The notes beneath the pieces were generated by a model. The model did no database searches, was not told the DNA's origin, and saw nothing but the letters and a program-made list of their open reading frames with translations. DNA of 64,000 nt from Zingiber officinale (taxonomy: Eukaryota; Streptophyta; Magnoliopsida; Zingiberales; Zingiberaceae). A program made the position numbers and the translations under genes. The DNA lies in contig NC_056002.1 in NCBI RefSeq assembly GCF_018446385.1, positions 6,497,474 through 6,561,473 of the forward strand, read 5' to 3'. Shown here piece by piece: positions 21,771-33,814 of this stretch. Within the stretch, counting starts at the first letter, position 1. Each line of letters begins with the position of its first letter.

Positions 21771-23051
21771 CAAAACAATCTGTCGGAGATATTTAGGACT
21801 TTGTCAAATTTAAATAACTAAAATTAAATTCAATTTATTTGTTGAAATGACCTGAGCTGATAATCTTAGGCTGTCAACAAGGCTGATTTTTACCAAGTGC
21901 TATCCGTGCATGGAGTGGTTGATCGAGCAAAGCGTCCGCGCAACAAAGTCCTAGAGGCCGAGTTCGAGCAATCGAGACCAAGCGTCCAAGTGTCGACCAG
22001 ATAGTGCGGTCTGGCAGACGGAGAGTCTGGCCGGGTAGAGCAGTAGAGCAAGCTGAACGGCTGGGCAGTTAGGCTAACAGAGCAGTTAGGTTGACCGAGC
22101 AGTTAGGCTAACCGGGCAGAGTACCCGAGCAAGTGACTAGCTGAGCGAGTGTATAGCCGAACGGATTGAGCCATCTACCAAGCGAGTAACGCGAGCGGCT
22201 AGGCGAGCAGAGAAACTGAGCGGCCGTGCGAGCTAGTGAGCAGTCGAGCGAGTGATGCGAGTGGCCGAGCGAGCTGAGCGGTCGAGTAGACCGAGCGAGC
22301 TGTCTGGCGAGCGTGTAGCCGGACGGGCTCACGACCGAGCAAATAAAGAGGCCGAGCGAGTGAATGATCAAGCGAATGAGCGATCGGATGGGCGTGCAGC
22401 CGACCGAATGAAAAAGACCGACCAATTTGGCGGTCAAGCGAACTTGAGGTCGGCCGGGTAGAGAAGCCGAGCGAAATTGAGGCCGACCGGGCAGAGAAGT
22501 CGAGTGAGCTAGTTTGATGAGCAAGAGGTCGAGAGAGCTTCTATCGAACGAATGAACAAAATGACTAGGCGGGCGAAGCATGGAAATCAATAGGGCGAGT
22601 GCACTGAGAGAGCGATCCGGCGGGCGCTACGAACAGACGAGTGATGAGAGTGCCCGGACGTGAGAACTGAGGCCTACGATACACAATTTCCTTGCAACAG
22701 ATTCACCCCACTTCCGACTGTGCTTCGAGGTTTCCTCGGGTCGTCGGTTTCCCAAGATATAATGGTGAACCGTGATTCCCACGAAGCATTGATGGTCATA
22801 GCGAACTGAGCGATACCCTACTGCTACCACGGGCACTTCACCAAACATAGGTGGAGAGTTTTAACTTGTTGAGCGTGTAATCTTTTGCCTGTGGTCGTAG
22901 TCTCCTTATATAGGAGCTCAGACCAATGGACAACGATAAATGATCATTTAATGATCATTATTTACCAGTCTCCTTATATAGGAGCTCAGACCAATGGGCA
23001 ACGATAATGGTCATTTAATTATCATTATTTAATGATCATTATTTACCAACA
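21771..23051 (-). repeat. LTR-like repeat debris with GAGCGA-rich low-complexity block
   Basis: The right boundary on the minus strand reads TGTTGGTAAATAATGATC, a plausible LTR start. A promoter-like TATATAAGGAG lies within two near-identical 70-bp blocks (about 22903-22970 and 22970-23045; shared word CTTATATAGGAGCTCAGACC). 21900-22620 is an imperfect array of words such as GAGCGAG and CCGAGCGAG, which produces the open frame at 22108-22590. No clear partner end or target duplication, so the class is uncertain. Confidence 0.35.
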
Positions 23052-24791
23052 GGTCGTGCTCGCACACGAGTCAACATGATTCAATATAATTCGGACCCTG
23101 AATTTGTACCTTCCTATGCACCTACGCGTGAGAGAGAGCCTCTTCGCATGCATTTGTTTACATCATCAAAACATGTGAATTAATATAAACTAACCAATTT
23201 ATCTTAAAGCTCTCAATATGGGACTAAAGTCTCATTCACAATGGAGCTCCATAACTCTTTCCCCTCTTCTTCATTCACATATATCAAACAACTTAGTTTA
23301 GTTAAATTCTAGGTCAAGTAAAGAGCTCATCAAAATAGAGTTGATTTGAATTTTAGTTGAATTAACTCATGTGATTATTTGACAAGATAAACATGTTATA
23401 ATAGCTAGTTGAGTCAACCATTATGAGTATGAATCAGTTAAACATATTAGACTCGACTAAATTTTCACAAATCGACTAAAGATAAAATATGAATACATAT
23501 AAGGTTATAATCTTATCCAACTCAATGGTTTGGATGCAAACTTAATCTGAATACTAGTTGTTGATTAATAAAGTTATATTATTTAGGTTTCAATTAAATG
23601 ATGGATTTTGAGTCAGTTAATTTCAATAAACTATCCAAATGAGAACTATGTTTTTCTTATATTTATATTTCATGTTTATTAAAAAAAAATTGTATGTCAT
23701 TTCTTTACCTCGAGTTTTTTCATAATAGGAATTTCGGGTTTAATCTATCTAATATATCAGATCATGAAATAGAATTTAGGGTCTGACCTGTATTATATCT
23801 TTGAATTAGGGAGTAATCTATGTATTATATTATTCTTATACTTTAGCTGTTGGTACTATCTAATTTGATAATTTTTAGAAATATTATTGAGAACAATTAA
23901 ATTATATTTTGGCATTGTACTAACCTCAATAAGAGAAAGAAAAAAAAAATATTTGCATATTAAGGTGTTATTCACCCATTCTAGTATTCAGTATTATCAT
24001 CAAAGACCCCCTTCACCAAAAACTATTCCAATATTAATTATATTGGTTAACCTTGATTAAAATTATTTAAATATGGATCAAAACTACTCCAATGTTTGAG
24101 TTATTTTGATCAATGTTAGTGTCATTTTGATGAATAAATCTGATCAATATTAACATAAATTTAACTAATATATTGGTACTATTTTAACTATGGTTGAAAT
24201 AGTTTTGATCAATATTAGAATAATTTTATTAATATAAAAATATTTTGATCAATATTGAGATAATTTTAGTCAACATTCTAATAATATTAATTAATATTAA
24301 AATAACTTTGATTATATTTATAATAGTTTTAACTAACTTAAAAAGCAATTTTAAATAAAGTCTTGCATCCGTTTTTTTAATGATAATAAAAATAAAGATG
24401 ATTAATTAATATTAAAATAATTTTGATTATATTTATAATAGTTTTCTTATTGTTGGAATTATCAGGATGATTAAAAAAATATTCTATCATATTATTTCTA
24501 GGTATAATTATCATCTATTATCTCTTATCTATATTGTCCATTTAAATTTTGAATTGGAGGTGTATTATAGCAATTTAGCTACTACCATAAATTTTGAGAG
24601 GCTTTGAAGAATTTTAGTTTTCTTTATTAATTTTTTTTTTATGTTGTAATAGTTATAAATGGTAGCTGTTATAACTATAGCGGTTATAGTCATAATAATT
24701 ATAAAATTATAGTCATAGTAATTATAAAATTATAATTATAGACACAATAATATTATTATTATTATTTAAAATATAGAGGTGTTGTTTTGTC
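23052..24791. other. AT-rich intergenic DNA
   Basis: No gene seen. 24000-24450 is built from variants of TTTTGATCAATATTA. It includes a direct duplication of about 45 bp with GATTATATTTATAATAGTTT (near 24312 and 24424). A related block occurs at 26460-26800, suggesting an old AT-rich repeat family. Confidence 0.55.
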
Positions 24792-24799
24792 TTAAAAAT

Positions 24800-25482
24800 C
24801 AGGGCTCTAAATAAGTCAAGCTGAGTCGAGTTTTGGGGTGTTCAAGCTTATTTGATAAGATAACCGAGCCGAACTAAGCCAAACTTAAAATGAACCAAGC
24901 TTTTGAAATGAGTGTTCAAGCTTGACTTGGTTTATTTTTTATGAGCTTGAGCTTGTTTGAAGTTTGGCTTGAGCTTGGTTCGTTTAGATGTTATCAAGCT
25001 CTCAATTCAAGCTTGGTTTGAGCTTGGTTCGAGCTTGGCTTGAGCTTGATTTGAGCTTGATTCGTTTAGATGTTATCAAGCTCTCAATTCAAACTTGTTT
25101 GATTGTTTGAAACTTTTAATTGTTTGATTGGTTATTAAGATTGATAATTTAAATTTATTTATTTTTATTTTATTATTTATTTAGCATATTGAAAAGAATT
25201 TTATTAATAAATATGATTCGTAAACATTGTTTACAAATGTTGTTTACGAACATTGTTCACGAATGTTGTTCACGAACATTGTTCACGAACGTTGTTCATG
25301 AACGTTGTTCACGAATGTTAACGAGCTGAACACATATGTGTTCAAGCTTGTTTGTTTAGCTCAACGAGCTGTTCAAACTTTTTTGTTTAATTAATCTAAT
25401 GTATATTGAACGAACATAAATAAGTTCTTACCAAACTGAATACTAAACTTGTTCACGAACGTTTGATTCATTTACAACCCTA
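24800..25482. mobile_element. Non-autonomous hAT-type transposon with perfect 8-bp target duplication
   Basis: 683 bp. Left end CAGGGCTCTAAATAAGTCAA; right end in reverse complement TAGGGTTGTAAATGAATCAA. These are imperfect terminal inverted repeats of hAT style. TTAAAAAT stands at 24792-24799 and again at 25483-25490, an exact 8-bp duplication as hAT transposases make. The interior is two word arrays: GAGCTTGGTTCGAGCTTGG-like (24930-25090) and GTTCACGAACATT-like (25215-25320), the latter locally palindromic. No transposase. Confidence 0.88.
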
Positions 25483-25490
25483 TTAAAAAT

Positions 25491-28424
25491 AATACGAGGT
25501 GCGTTGCCCAATTCTTTTAGTTTGTATGAATCATCAATGGAAAAGTTTTAGAGTAAATTGTTATAATAGGTAAGGATTCGAATTTCAATTAAATAGAGAA
25601 AAAAAAGTTTATGATTAAAATGATTAACTATAATTTTTTGATTTATTTTCTGATATCGACTGGTAAATTTTATCTTTTATCATCATAAATAAATGAATAA
25701 GTTTCCGAGGTGTGCTCACCAACTGCTCACGTGGACGTCACGCGACGGTAGATAACCTCGCCGAATTTCCCATTTCGAGATTCCGAACCACGGCGGTTCA
25801 GGAAAAGAGGCACGCAATGTACTGATTGACGTCGCCGTCTGATGGGGATCAGACGGCAAAAAGGCAACCGCATGCGAGAGGTGCGACCGAATGGAACCGG
25901 GTCCGCGTCACGTCTCTATCGGGTCATTCATCGTTGCATGTGACGCGGTCTCGATCAGCATCGGCAAATCCATGCAAAGGCTTGTCGTCATGGCACGTGA
26001 CAACGACAAACACCGTGGAGTTCCATTTTGGCAATAAGACAATAAGTACCAACTTAGTTTTTTTTTTTAAAAAAAAAGTAGTGTGTTTACTTTTTTTTAA
26101 GAAAAAAAAAAGAAAAAGAAAAAAACACAGAAATTAAAACAAGGACAAGTGGACAACAAGAGGATGCTTATCTTGCAAGGTAACCGGAAAAGAGACCATT
26201 TAATAAATTCTACCGTCTGACTAAAAATACAATATAACGGTGGACCATAATATTTATATACTTATTTTTTTTAAAAAAATATATTATTATTATAAAGTAT
26301 CCATTTGGTCGATTTAAAGTTTTGCCCATTGCTTACACCACCTACCAATAGGGAAGTGAACATATATGCATCATATATTTGGCAAAAAAAAAATCTCTTT
26401 ATTTTTATTATCGTCAAGTCAAACGAACATTATAGTTTGAAAAAAAAATATATATTAAAAAGATGCTCTACATTCTAGAAATACATTGTAATAGTTTTAA
26501 TTAAAATTGCCTATACATTAAAGTAGCTTTGTTTAAAAATTTAAAACTACTTTGAGCAATTTTGATCAATTGCTTTGTGTTGTAAGAGTCTTGATTAAAT
26601 TTGTTCTACATTGTAATAATTTGATCAATTTTGACAAACAGTTTTAATTAATATTTAAACAGTGTTAACTATGATTAATTAATAATTTTAAGTAGGTTGA
26701 AGTAGCTTTTTATCAAAATTAATAGAAAACTATTAAAGTGAAAATATTTTTGGAATACGAATAACCCTTTTAATATATTTTTTAAATGATAATAAAAATA
26801 AAAATCACCTCTTGATTTTTCCCCCTATATATCTTACGGAAGAAAATTTAAATAGGCACATGTATTTCTTCTTTTATATCAGCGTTTTATTTCGTTTTGA
26901 CAAATTGTATTAGGTAAGTCAAAGAATGGGATGAATTATAGTCATAAAAAAACTGTTATCCTACACTAGAGGGATGTTGCCTAATTGATAGATATATAAC
27001 AATTGAATTGGAATAGAAAAAGTAATTGAAGAATTAGTCAACAGTTGAAATTTGTTTAATTCATTCACATTCAACAGCTATTATAAAAGGTTAATGATAA
27101 ATATTTTCTTTTCTTTTTAAAATTTATTTTTGAAAAGGAAAAAAAAACAAGAGTTGAATTTCCCCCAAACAAACGTTGAATGATTGATAACTTAAGTTTT
27201 CCACGTAGAGACCGTTCTGATCTTATGATTTATCTTCTTTTTAATTTAGAATGACTCCTAAGGCGAGGGTTATTATTTTCACCGTTAAATGATTGATAAT
27301 AGCACAAAAGCCTATGGTCGAGGTGGATTCTTATGGTAGTTATTAATTGATAGGTAATGATTTGTCATCAAGTCATAATGATGAAACCCAACTTTGCCCT
27401 CCAAAGTCAAAAAGGAAAAACAAAAACAAAAACAAAAACAAAAAGGCTTTTGCTTTAGCCTTTAGCTATGAACCTGCTTGAATTCACACCAAGTTAATTA
27501 TTAGATTAAATTACTTTCCGGATTTTTTAATACAAAACACTTATCTGCCTAGTGATTTCGGAAGATATATATTTCTATCTAAACTTCTGCTACATCTTTT
27601 TGTTCACTGGAGATTCTTGGGCTGTTTACTCAGAAAATTAATAATAAAGAAATAGATCATTTCCATAGAAGCATACTATTTATGGTGTTAGATTTTAAAG
27701 AATAATATTATAATGATGTTGATTTTTTAAAAATTAACACAATAGTTGTATTAATTTTTGAAATATGATAATATTATTTTTTTTTAATCTAACATCATAA
27801 TGAACTGTTCTTTGAATACCGTTTGAGAAATCTAGAAGCTAGATAAGTCTTTTGAAAATTTCATAACTTTAAATGCATCCTTTGATCAATCGATAAAAAA
27901 TCTTCATTAGCAGCTAGCAAGCTGGTTGCGTAGCCACGAGCTCACAGGCAATGGGCGAGCTCATAGCTAGCTAGGTTGCAAGTTTATAGGCAGCTGGACA
28001 GGTTGTTGAGCAGGCTATGAGCTTGTGGTCAAGCGGCTAATGAGCTCACGAGTAGACAACCAACGACTTCATTATAGTAAAAGATGATTATATTCATCTC
28101 AAATTATATAAAGAGAGGTAAATGGAACCATTTATAATCGACTATCAAATCTCTAGAGGTGGGAGACCGCAAGCTTCTAATATAATCAAGCAGCTAGTAG
28201 ACTCGTGAGCAACCCGTGGACTCACAATCAACGGTTGAGTTTGTGGTAGGCACTGTTGAGGTGGTAATTAATTTCACTGATGGTGAAGTTAGAATTAATT
28301 GGAAAAATTCAATTCCGTTTTAAGATGAAATTTTAGTATAATTCATTGATTTTGTCTAAAATCTGGAGATAGTATGCTAGTTAGGTGGCTGCAAGATTGA
28401 TTGAGCGAAGATATTTAGGTTGAA
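25491..28424. other. Intergenic DNA with a GC-rich island
   Basis: No gene supported. 25705-26035 is clearly more GC-rich than its surroundings, with G-box-like words (CACGTGAC, CACGTGG) and no frame of note. Long poly-A/poly-T tracts follow at 26058-26125. 27414-27443 is a (CAAAAA)n microsatellite. 27900-28260 has repeated GCAGCTAGCAAGCTGG-like text. The rest is AT-rich. Confidence 0.5.
25834..25857. repeat. Perfect hairpin, 10-bp stem and 4-base loop
   Basis: GCCGTCTGAT, then GGGG, then ATCAGACGGC: a perfect inverted repeat inside the GC-rich island at 25705-26035. No U-tract follows. Role unknown; it could be a protein site, a relic of a transposon end or chance. Confidence 0.8.
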
Positions 28425-28599
28425 GAAGGTGTTGGTATAGTGAGCATCAGATAATCGAACCTGAATTTTGATTATGACAAAGGGTTCAAAGTTAAGCTGT
28501 GGTATTATCTAACAAGGTTCATGGAACTTACAGGAAAGTCCTAAGTGATGCTTAGGTAAAAGTCCTAGCTGCGGTTAGACAAGGTGAAAATCCTAAAAG

Positions 28600-28925
28600 G
28601 GAGGGGGGGTAACCTTAGGTCCTAGGGGGTGGTAACCCCTAGGTGGAGGAAAATCCTAAGGGGGAGTAACCTTAGGTCCTAGGGGGTGGTAACCCTAGGT
28701 GAAGGAAAAATCCTAAGGGGGGGTAACCTTAGGTCCTAGGGGGTGGTAACCCTAGGTGGCGGAAAACCCTAAGGGGCGGCAACCTTAGGTCCTAGGGGGT
28801 GGTAACCCTAGATGGAGGAAAATCCTAAGGGGGGGGTAACCTTAGGTCCTAGGGGTGGTAACCCTAGGTGGAGAAAAACCCTAGGGGCGGTAATCCTAGG
28901 TCCTAGGGGGTGGTAACCCTAGGCG
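28600..28925. repeat. Tandem array of about 55-58-bp units in solo LTR D
   Basis: Six units, each with TAACCTTAGGTCCTAGGGGG, then TGGTAACCCTAGGTGGAGG and AAAATCCTAAGG; unit length varies through G-run length. The LTR of element C carries the same array in reverse at about 52995-53215, so D and C are related families. Confidence 0.9.
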
Positions 28926-29224
28926 GAAAGTCCAGTCGGTCTGGAGGACCGGACTGGCATCAGGTAAATCTCTTAAGTGGAGTAGGTGAGGATGCGTTCC
29001 CCGTAGAGGGAACAATAGGCGTCGGGTCGACCTAGGGGTTCCGGTTGGAAATCCGAAGTCAGACCCGGACAGTCTGATGACTGTCAAACTTCATATTTAT
29101 GATATTATATGTGCTAACTTTTATTTTGCAGGATATGTTTGTGTTTTGGAACTAACATGTCTTGCAGGTACGAAAGAACAAGGTTAAGCCTCGGATGAAC
29201 AGTGTCCGAGGTGCCTCCATGGAG

Positions 29225-29492
29225 CTTGGAGGCGCCTCGGGTGCAAAAGATGAGCTGGCTGCAAAGCAGGCTTGGAGGCGTCTTGAAGGAGGCTCAAGGC
29301 GCCTTGGACCGGTGGATGAAGGAGCCTTGAGGAAGCATGAAGGCGCCTTGAGGAAGCATGAAGGCGCCTTGAGGAAGCATGAAGGCGCCTTGAACTTGAT
29401 AAGGTTCGACCAGTTCAGCCCTTATCGCAGCGTGTGACTCGGCCAACTTGGAGGCGCCTTGGATGACTTTCAAGGCGCCTTGAACACCCTTT
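29225..29492. repeat. Palindrome cluster, AAGGCGCCTT type, in solo LTR D
   Basis: Six or more copies of the palindrome AAGGCGCCTT or a one-base variant, e.g. at 29295, 29340, about 29361, about 29380, about 29457 and 29481. Three sit in an exact 21-bp tandem repeat (29329-29394). The last copy abuts the TATA box at 29492. Same position as the clusters in LTRs of A, B, C and E, but a different palindrome. Confidence 0.85.
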
Positions 29493-29985
29493 ATAAGAGG
29501 GTTTCGACCAGCAGCTCAAGACAATGAACTCCAAGCAATCCTTACGCTACAAGCTGCTCAAGAAACGTCCAGAAGTGCTGTTACAAGCCCTTGACAACCC
29601 GGAGCTTCAGATTCTGCTACTTTATTGTTGTCGGTATAATTTGTTTTAGTGCTTTCAATTATAATATCTTATTGTACATTTTTACGAGCTTATAGTTGTT
29701 GCCCATGGAAAGCAGTCAAGGATCGTGGGCCTTCGAGTAGGAGTCGATCTAGGCTCCGAATGAAGTAAATCTCTCGTGTCTTTCTGTGTGTTCGTTCTTT
29801 ATTCCGCTGCGTGTTTTAACTCCGATAGTTTTACGATTCGAAAAGTGGGAAAGCCACGAGCGCTATTCACCTCCCCCCTCTAGCGCGTCTCGATCCAATA
29901 GAAGGAACTACTAACTAGAGTGAAAATTCTCTCTGCACACCATAAAGTGAGGCAACAGACGCAGTGCCCAAAAATCAAGGGAAAG

Positions 29986-31188
29986 TGTTGGTGCAGTTGG
30001 CACCAATGTTCAAACCTGAGTTTTGATGAATGACAAATAGATTAAAGTTAGATGTTATATTTTTCTAATTTGTCTACTAAGCGTGCAGGATATAAACTTG
30101 ATGGGTCTAGAGGACTGAAACACCAGGCTAAAGTCTAGCTAGGTTGATAGCTAGCACAAAGTCTAGATTAGATGAGATCTAGCAGAAGGAAGTCCAGTTG
30201 AGTTGACAACTACTGAAATCTATATTGGTTGAAATATGATAGGAAGTCCTAGTGGGTCAAGGGACCTGACATCAAAGAAATCTGTAAATGGTAAGTAAGG
30301 TAAGTCACTGGAGGAGAGATCTAGTGAGGATGAGTTCCCGATTGAGGGAACAGTAGGTGTCAGTCCAACTTAGATCCATTTAGGAAACCTAAGCTGAGAC
30401 CGTGACTAGATCCTGGTCTTGGGGAGATAAGATCTAATTAATATTACTACCTCATTGTGCTAAGTTTATTTTGAAAAATAAACATATTATAGTTGTCTGG
30501 ACTAACTATTTTTTTTGCAAAAAAGACAATGGTGAAAAAGGGTTGTCCGGGAGTCCGGAAGGGATCCGGGTGCCCAGACTCCGGGTGTTTAGAGTTAGTC
30601 CAAGCACCCATACTAGCTTTGCCCTAACGGGTGCCTGGCCAGGCACTCGGGCGGTTTGGGCGCCCAGAGGTTGACAAACTTCAAGGATGAAGTTTCGACT
30701 AGAGTTCTCTATGTCAGCGCAGTCCAAACACTTGGGAGGGGATCAAGGCGCCTGGATGGGGTTATAAAAGGAGCATTCGACTAGTATATTAGAAAAAACA
30801 AGTACTCTGACTTTCGTTCTTATGTGCTGCTCCAAAAAGGCTTCTATGACACTGTAACGCTTCTCCGCAATCGTCAATCAAGTTCTATTTACTTTTTCTG
30901 TTATCGGTAACCTTTCATTATAGTTCCTGTACTTAAATTTTATAACATTTTGAACTATTAGTGAATTGTCCAATGAAAACACTCAATGAGTGCGGAACTT
31001 GGAATAGAAGTCATCGAAGGCTCCGAACGAAATAAAAAATTATTTGTGTTAGTGCTTGTCTTTCTCCTTTCTCCTTCTTTCTCATTAACTTTATTTCCAT
31101 TGCGAACTCAGTGTTTTTAAAACAAAAGAACGATTTCAAAATCACATAATTCACCTCCCCCCTCCTCTCACATGCTCACGATCCAACA
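29986..31188 (+). mobile_element. Solo LTR E (Copia-like) with 5-bp target duplication
   Basis: 1203 bp, TGTTGGTGCAGTTGGCACC to CACGATCCAACA. GAAAG stands at 29981-29985 and 31189-31193. TATA box (TATAAA) at 30763-30768. It contains a 16-bp perfect palindrome GTGCCTGGCCAGGCAC (30631-30646) and smaller ones nearby. It lies only 75 bp from solo LTR D, and the piece between them (29906-29980) seems to belong with the sequence right of E. Confidence 0.9.
30540..30760. repeat. Palindrome cluster in U3 of solo LTR E
   Basis: Short palindromic words cluster ahead of the TATA box at 30763: TCCGGA and GGATCC near 30555-30570, the perfect GTGCCTGGCCAGGCAC at 30631, GGGCGCCC near 30658 and CAAGGCGCCTGG near 30744. 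Less regular than the clusters in A, B and D, but in the same position. Confidence 0.6.
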
Positions 31189-31193
31189 GAAAG

Positions 31194-32800
31194 GTCCCTG
31201 GCAAGATCCTTCGACGTTTAAGTCAATGTAATGCCCGAGTGGAAAGTAGAACAAGAATAGTAGATGCGAGTGGATCAAAGCGTCGCACGTGATTAAGCAT
31301 ATCTTGCCATCAGAGAGGACCCCCTTTATATATCATCTATACAACTTTCACAATCATGAAGTGACAGAGAATATTGGATATCAGAAATTGTCGAGTAAGA
31401 AAATATGCATAGCCTGGGAGGCGTATAGTTGCTATCCTAGGAATCTCCCGTTACTTGAGTGCACTCTTTTTGTAATGCCATTAATGATGTGATTGAAGAA
31501 ATATGCTGTCATAATGTGTCGGTTAGTAGAGAGTGTAGAGTTACCTTTGAGGAAGGTTCCATTGAAGGCACATGTAACAACAAAAGAATATTCTCTGACA
31601 AATAGTTGTTAATTTCTGATAGACTATTGTGATTCTCTGACAATGTTATCTCTTGAATATATCTCGATCGGATATTTAGCCAACCGACTACATGTTGTAG
31701 TGATAGATTGATATATAAGCGAGATACTGAGTCTTGTAAGGATGTTTGACCTTTAGGGCTGTCCGGATGTATATCATGTGATGCTGAAGATCTGATTATA
31801 AAGTAATACGAAGTAATAAAGAACCAAGTCCTCTAGGTCCGGATGGTTCTATGATCGACCAGTTATATGCAAGGATACTTGTTTCTAAAAAATAGGGAAC
31901 CAAGTCCCAAGAGGTCCAATCGGTGCTTTTAGCTGATCATCCTTGCACTTGGAGGTTTGTTCCCGAAGTAGTAGCTCAAGGTCTAGAAATCCGGTCAGGT
32001 TTCTTTTAAGGTTTGCCTTGCATGTTTACTCTTCAAAGATAAGGATACTGAGCTTTATAACTCTGGTCAACTTTATACTCGCCTGTCCATATGCAAGAGG
32101 ACGAGGGAATGAACAGTGAAAGCCATATGCTTGACCAGATGTATATTAAGTCGCACTTTGATAATGGAAGGTTGGGTCCCCGAAACCCGAACGAATATAT
32201 TCTCGGACGCCCTTTTGGCAAAACGGTTCTTTCTTAAACCCGAGTGACTCAGGAATGATCGGTTATATGCTAAGTGTCATGGCACATGACTGACACACTA
32301 GATCCCTCAGGCCTGGCCAGGGCCGGTCTTCCTTGGATTGGGGGACTTATCGCTGGGTGAGGAACAAAAGAGTGACATGCTGGCTGTCACATTTCCATAA
32401 CTTTGACTATCATATTATCTTGACTTCGACCTCCATATCATACTTGAGTCCGCTCGTAATATCCCATACCATCCATATTCCTTTTAGATATTTTTTTATA
32501 CTAAATGATAGTTAATATCTTGACTTTTATATCATCTTTTGGAGTTCTTTAATATTAACGCACATGATCAGTTTTAGTTTGAAAGGTGGTTTGGACATTG
32601 CTCTAGCTTTAGTCATATCATATGGCTTTGATCTGAATAAATGAAAATGGCAAGCACTTGTTTGAACAGGTCACATGTAAAAAACACTGATTAGTTGGGA
32701 AAGATGAAGATTGTTTGTACACATCTTGTACAAATTAGATTCAGAAGATGAAATTCTGATTTTGACAGATAATTTTTAAGGGAATTGTATCAGTACTTTG
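31194..32800. repeat. Degraded Gypsy LTR-like sequence
   Basis: Starts with GTCCCTGGCAAGATCCTTCG and GACGTTTAAGTC, resembling in reverse the U5 motif of Tat-type LTRs (compare 19090 and 20750), then CCCCCTTTATATA (31321), the reverse of a TATA region. Later text has repeated words such as GGTCCGGATGGTT and ACCAAGTCC. No coding frame is convincing. Boundaries are not defined. Confidence 0.35.
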
Positions 32801-32893
32801 TGTTATATATACCAACAACTAGATGAATCTTCTTTCTCCATCAAAAATTTCTGCACATGCTAATCGATCAGTGTTCTGAGCTAACAGTGATCG

Positions 32894-33079
32894 ATGTCGT
32901 CACTCAAAATTATAGATGAGACTCAAAATTTAACACTCCATCATTCTCACAAAACAAACAAGAAAATTAACAGTGGGAGGAGTCCCATCGTATGGGAAGA
33001 AAGTGAAGGTTCGGACTTAGCGCATGCAAGTCAACAATGGCCCAACTCCAAATTTTTTTCTTCCGAAGACTTAATTTGA
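32894..33079 (+). CDS. Short hypothetical ORF of 61 codons, doubtful
   Basis: A TATA-like GTTATATATACC near 32800 stands about 90 bp upstream of the ATG, and the leader is C/T-rich. The peptide (MSSLKIIDETQNLTLHHSHK at the start, acidic end SSEDLI) has no motif I recognise. A run of 17-18 A follows at about 33258. It could be a small gene, a retroposed fragment or chance; I lean to chance. Confidence 0.15.
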   Translation: MSSLKIIDETQNLTLHHSHKTNKKINSGRSPIVWEESEGSDLAHASQQWPNSKFFSSEDLI

Positions 33080-33504
33080 TGATGAAAGAGTCAGCGGCAA
33101 AGTGGTGGTCGATCTATCTGTAATTAATTAGATTCTGTCTAGATTTCAAGGAGTGGTTGTTGCGTCTCGCCATTGATTGCGGAGGGCGGGCGCCTTGTCA
33201 AAATGACTCCCTGCTTCAATTATTGATTCGGTTAGATATTGATAAAGATTTCTATGCAAAAAAAAAAAAAAAAAATCTAATTAACTGATCGATTCAGAGG
33301 AATTATAGCAAACAGAAAGGCTTCAACTCGTGCACTGATCTGATGTCAGTGGATTGCAGTTGGATGCCCATTGATGATCCAACTTTATCTGTAAATAAAA
33401 GTATATAAATATTATTCAGGACTCATGCGAATTCATTCCAAAACAGGGAGAATATGTTAAATAAAGTGCACTCTTAAATATTATTAGTACTTGAATAATA
33501 CTAT

Positions 33505-33507
<3 letters not shown>

Positions 33508-33560
<53 letters not shown>
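33508..33560. repeat. (AT)n microsatellite
   Basis: About 26 uninterrupted AT units between TATT and TCATATAA. Confidence 0.95.
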
Positions 33561-33563
<3 letters not shown>

Positions 33564-33646
33564 TATAATTAAATTTATGAATCAGAAATATACAACACAA
33601 TTAACTGAGCACTTTTAAATATTGTTTTTTTGAAAGATTAAATACT

Positions 33647-33814
33647 CTAAGCTCTTTTTCCTCGTCCTGTTTCTCCTTGCTTGATGGTTGTGTCCGTGAT
33701 ATAGTTGGTTAGGCTTTTTGGTACCGAAGGGCCTTCATCCACTACGAGAGGATTCAGCCCAATTGTCTTAGCCATCTTTGCGATTGTGGGACTGGGATAT
33801 ACTTCTGCAAAGAT
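33647..33814 (-). pseudogene. Orphan 3' exon (55 codons plus stop), gene not recognised
   Basis: The minus strand shows a clean acceptor (TTTATGTTCAG ending at 33815), then 55 codons beginning IFAEVYPSPTIAKMAKTIGL and ending GETGRGKRA, then TAG at 33647-33649. Composition is normal protein-like and free of stops, unlike the surrounding AT-rich DNA. I found no matching upstream exon between 33815 and 36000. It is either the surviving last exon of a decayed gene, an exon captured by a transposon, or the end of a gene with a long intron. I do not recognise the family. Confidence 0.4.

Larger units (their letters stand above)
28430..29900 (+). mobile_element. Solo LTR D (Copia-like) with 5-bp target duplication
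   Basis: 1471 bp, starts TGTTGGTATAGTGAGC and ends GATCCAATA (expected CA changed to TA). GAAGG flanks both sides (28425-28429 and 29901-29905), so this is a complete solo LTR left by LTR-LTR recombination. It has a six-unit tandem array (28600-28925), a palindrome cluster (29225-29491), a TATA box (TATAAG, 29492) and the CCTCCCCCCTCTAGCGCGTC type end seen in the other Copia-like LTRs. Confidence 0.88.

Noticed and set aside
22108-22590. 160-codon minus-strand ORF
   Set aside because: It is the translation of an imperfect GAGCGAG-type word array and has low-complexity Ser/Leu/Arg composition with no domain.
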